NCBI GenBank assembly: GCA_024653225.1
Contig: JANLGA010000017.1
Coordinates: forward strand, 1,112-30,319
Reading direction: 5' to 3'
DNA from: Bacillota bacterium
GTDB lineage: Bacteria; Bacillota; Sulfobacillia; JABLXB01
Length of the DNA stretch: 29,208 nt
Part shown: piece by piece, positions 28,656-29,208 of the stretch
Position numbering within the stretch: the first letter of the stretch is position 1
Layout of the letters: every line of letters starts with the position of its first letter
Program-made: the position numbers and the translations under genes
The notes under the pieces: generated by a model
What the model was told of the DNA's origin: nothing
Seen by the model: only the letters and a program-made list of their open reading frames with translations
Database searches by the model: none

Positions 28656-29208
28656 ATGTCTGGAAGGATGAGGAACGTCGCCGGGGCACTGCTGGTGACG
28701 GCCATGCTTGTCGCGGCGGGCTTTGCGGCCGTGGGGGCGGTCCCGTTTCGCACGGCCGCCGGAGCACAGCCCGAAGGTTGGGATAAGCTGCAGGCCGTGA
28801 TCGAGATAATCCGGAACAGGTTCGTTGACCCGGTTGACGTCAACAAGATATTGGAGGGAGCCATTTCCGGGGCGGTCCGCTCCCTCGGGGACCCCTATTC
28901 CGACTACGTAGGACCGGAAGAATGGGAAGACTTCATGATCAGGGCCCGCGGGAACTACTCCGGGGTGGGCCTGACTATCGGCGTGAGGGACAAGTTCATC
29001 ACTGTGATCGCTCCCGTCAAGGGATCGCCGGCCGACCGGGCGGGTATCAAGTCGGGCGACCGCATAGTGAAGGTGAACGGCGTCGAGCTGATAGATGTGT
29101 CGTCGGACAAGGCCGCGGAGATGATCCGGGGGCCGGTGGGAACGCAGGTCATCCTGACCGTGTTTCCGGCCGAGGGAGGCGCGCTGCGAGACTACGTCCT
29201 CACCCGCG
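28656..29208 (+). CDS. CtpA-type S41 carboxyl-terminal processing protease (5' part only)
   Basis: This is an exported serine protease of the C-terminal processing family, cut by the right edge after about 184 codons. ATG 28656 (GGGGGGTG site about 7 bases upstream) leads to a signal peptide or anchor (ALLVTAMLVAAGFAAVGAV, residues 11-29). Next come the family's N-terminal helix (EIIRNRFVDPVDVNKILEGA and GAVRSLGDPYSDYVGPEEW) and a PDZ domain starting at NYSGVGLTIGVRDKFITVIA, with VKGSPADRAGIKSGDRIVKV and AAEMIRGPVGTQVILTV. The serine and lysine of the catalytic dyad lie beyond the window. In Bacillus-type genomes a ctp gene (ctpB) lies beside ftsEX, so the position fits. Confidence 0.93.
   Translation, partial: MSGRMRNVAGALLVTAMLVAAGFAAVGAVPFRTAAGAQPEGWDKLQAVIEIIRNRFVDPVDVNKILEGAISGAVRSLGDPYSDYVGPEEWEDFMIRARGNYSGVGLTIGVRDKFITVIAPVKGSPADRAGIKSGDRIVKVNGVELIDVSSDKAAEMIRGPVGTQVILTVFPAEGGALRDYVLTR

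Noticed and set aside
1..29208. Mobile elements, CRISPR arrays, tRNA or rRNA genes
   Set aside because: I saw no transposase or integrase motifs, no regularly spaced repeats, and no tRNA-like cloverleaf or rRNA sequence in the gaps, most of which are short.

Overview
The window is a gene-dense, GC-rich stretch from a motile, Gram-positive-type bacterium, most likely a GC-rich member of the Bacillota (Firmicutes). The reasons are the gene order, the long-form hibernation factor, an RF2 gene with a programmed frameshift, CsaB, FtsEX beside an M23 hydrolase, and promoter matches to the Bacillus sigma-D, sigma-A and sigma-H consensus forms. I cannot name a genus. Starts at GTG or TTG are very common, and arginine AGG and isoleucine ATA codons are used freely despite the high GC. 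I saw no rRNA, tRNA, CRISPR array, transposase or phage gene.

Layout. (1) 1-6390, + strand: late flagellar genes flgK(end)-flgL-fliW-csrA-hag-flaG-fliD-fliS-fliT-like. The flagellin gene has a near-perfect sigma-D promoter and a leader with a hairpin that presents GGA in its loop, which fits CsrA/FliW control. FliD carries an inserted discoidin-like (F5/8 C/CBM32) domain. (2) 6391-7548: a gap with a tight cluster of DnaA-box-like 9-mers, then a cold-shock gene and long-form hpf, the latter behind a sigma-H-like promoter. (3) 7607-12779: two unrecognised conserved-looking proteins, a 25-codon possible small ORF, two tandem membrane HD-GYP proteins (the first with intact motifs, the second with degenerate ones), and a DUF5317-type membrane protein. 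(4) 12886-17235: secA, prfB (+1 frameshift) and a small membrane-anchored protein. (5) 17186-22758, - strand: an envelope polysaccharide operon, read from its promoter as GT4, DUF4330, O-antigen-ligase-like, GT4, csaB. (6) 22946-25573, + strand: a WecG/TagA glycosyltransferase and a split transketolase. (7) 25756-29208, + strand: ftsE-ftsX-M23 hydrolase with coiled coil, then the start of a CtpA-type S41 protease.

From memory, the backbone flgK-flgL-fliW-csrA-hag-flaG-fliD-fliS-fliT-hpf-secA-prfB-ftsE-ftsX-ctp matches the Bacillus subtilis gene order. Here it is interrupted at two points: between fliT and secA (cold shock, unknown genes, c-di-GMP phosphodiesterase-type genes) and between prfB and ftsE (polysaccharide genes and transketolase). 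The window therefore joins motility, c-di-GMP signalling, protein export and translation, surface glycan synthesis and cell-wall hydrolysis. The observations most worth following are the FliD domain insertion, the degenerate HD-GYP partner, the DnaA-box-like cluster, and the two unknown genes after hpf.
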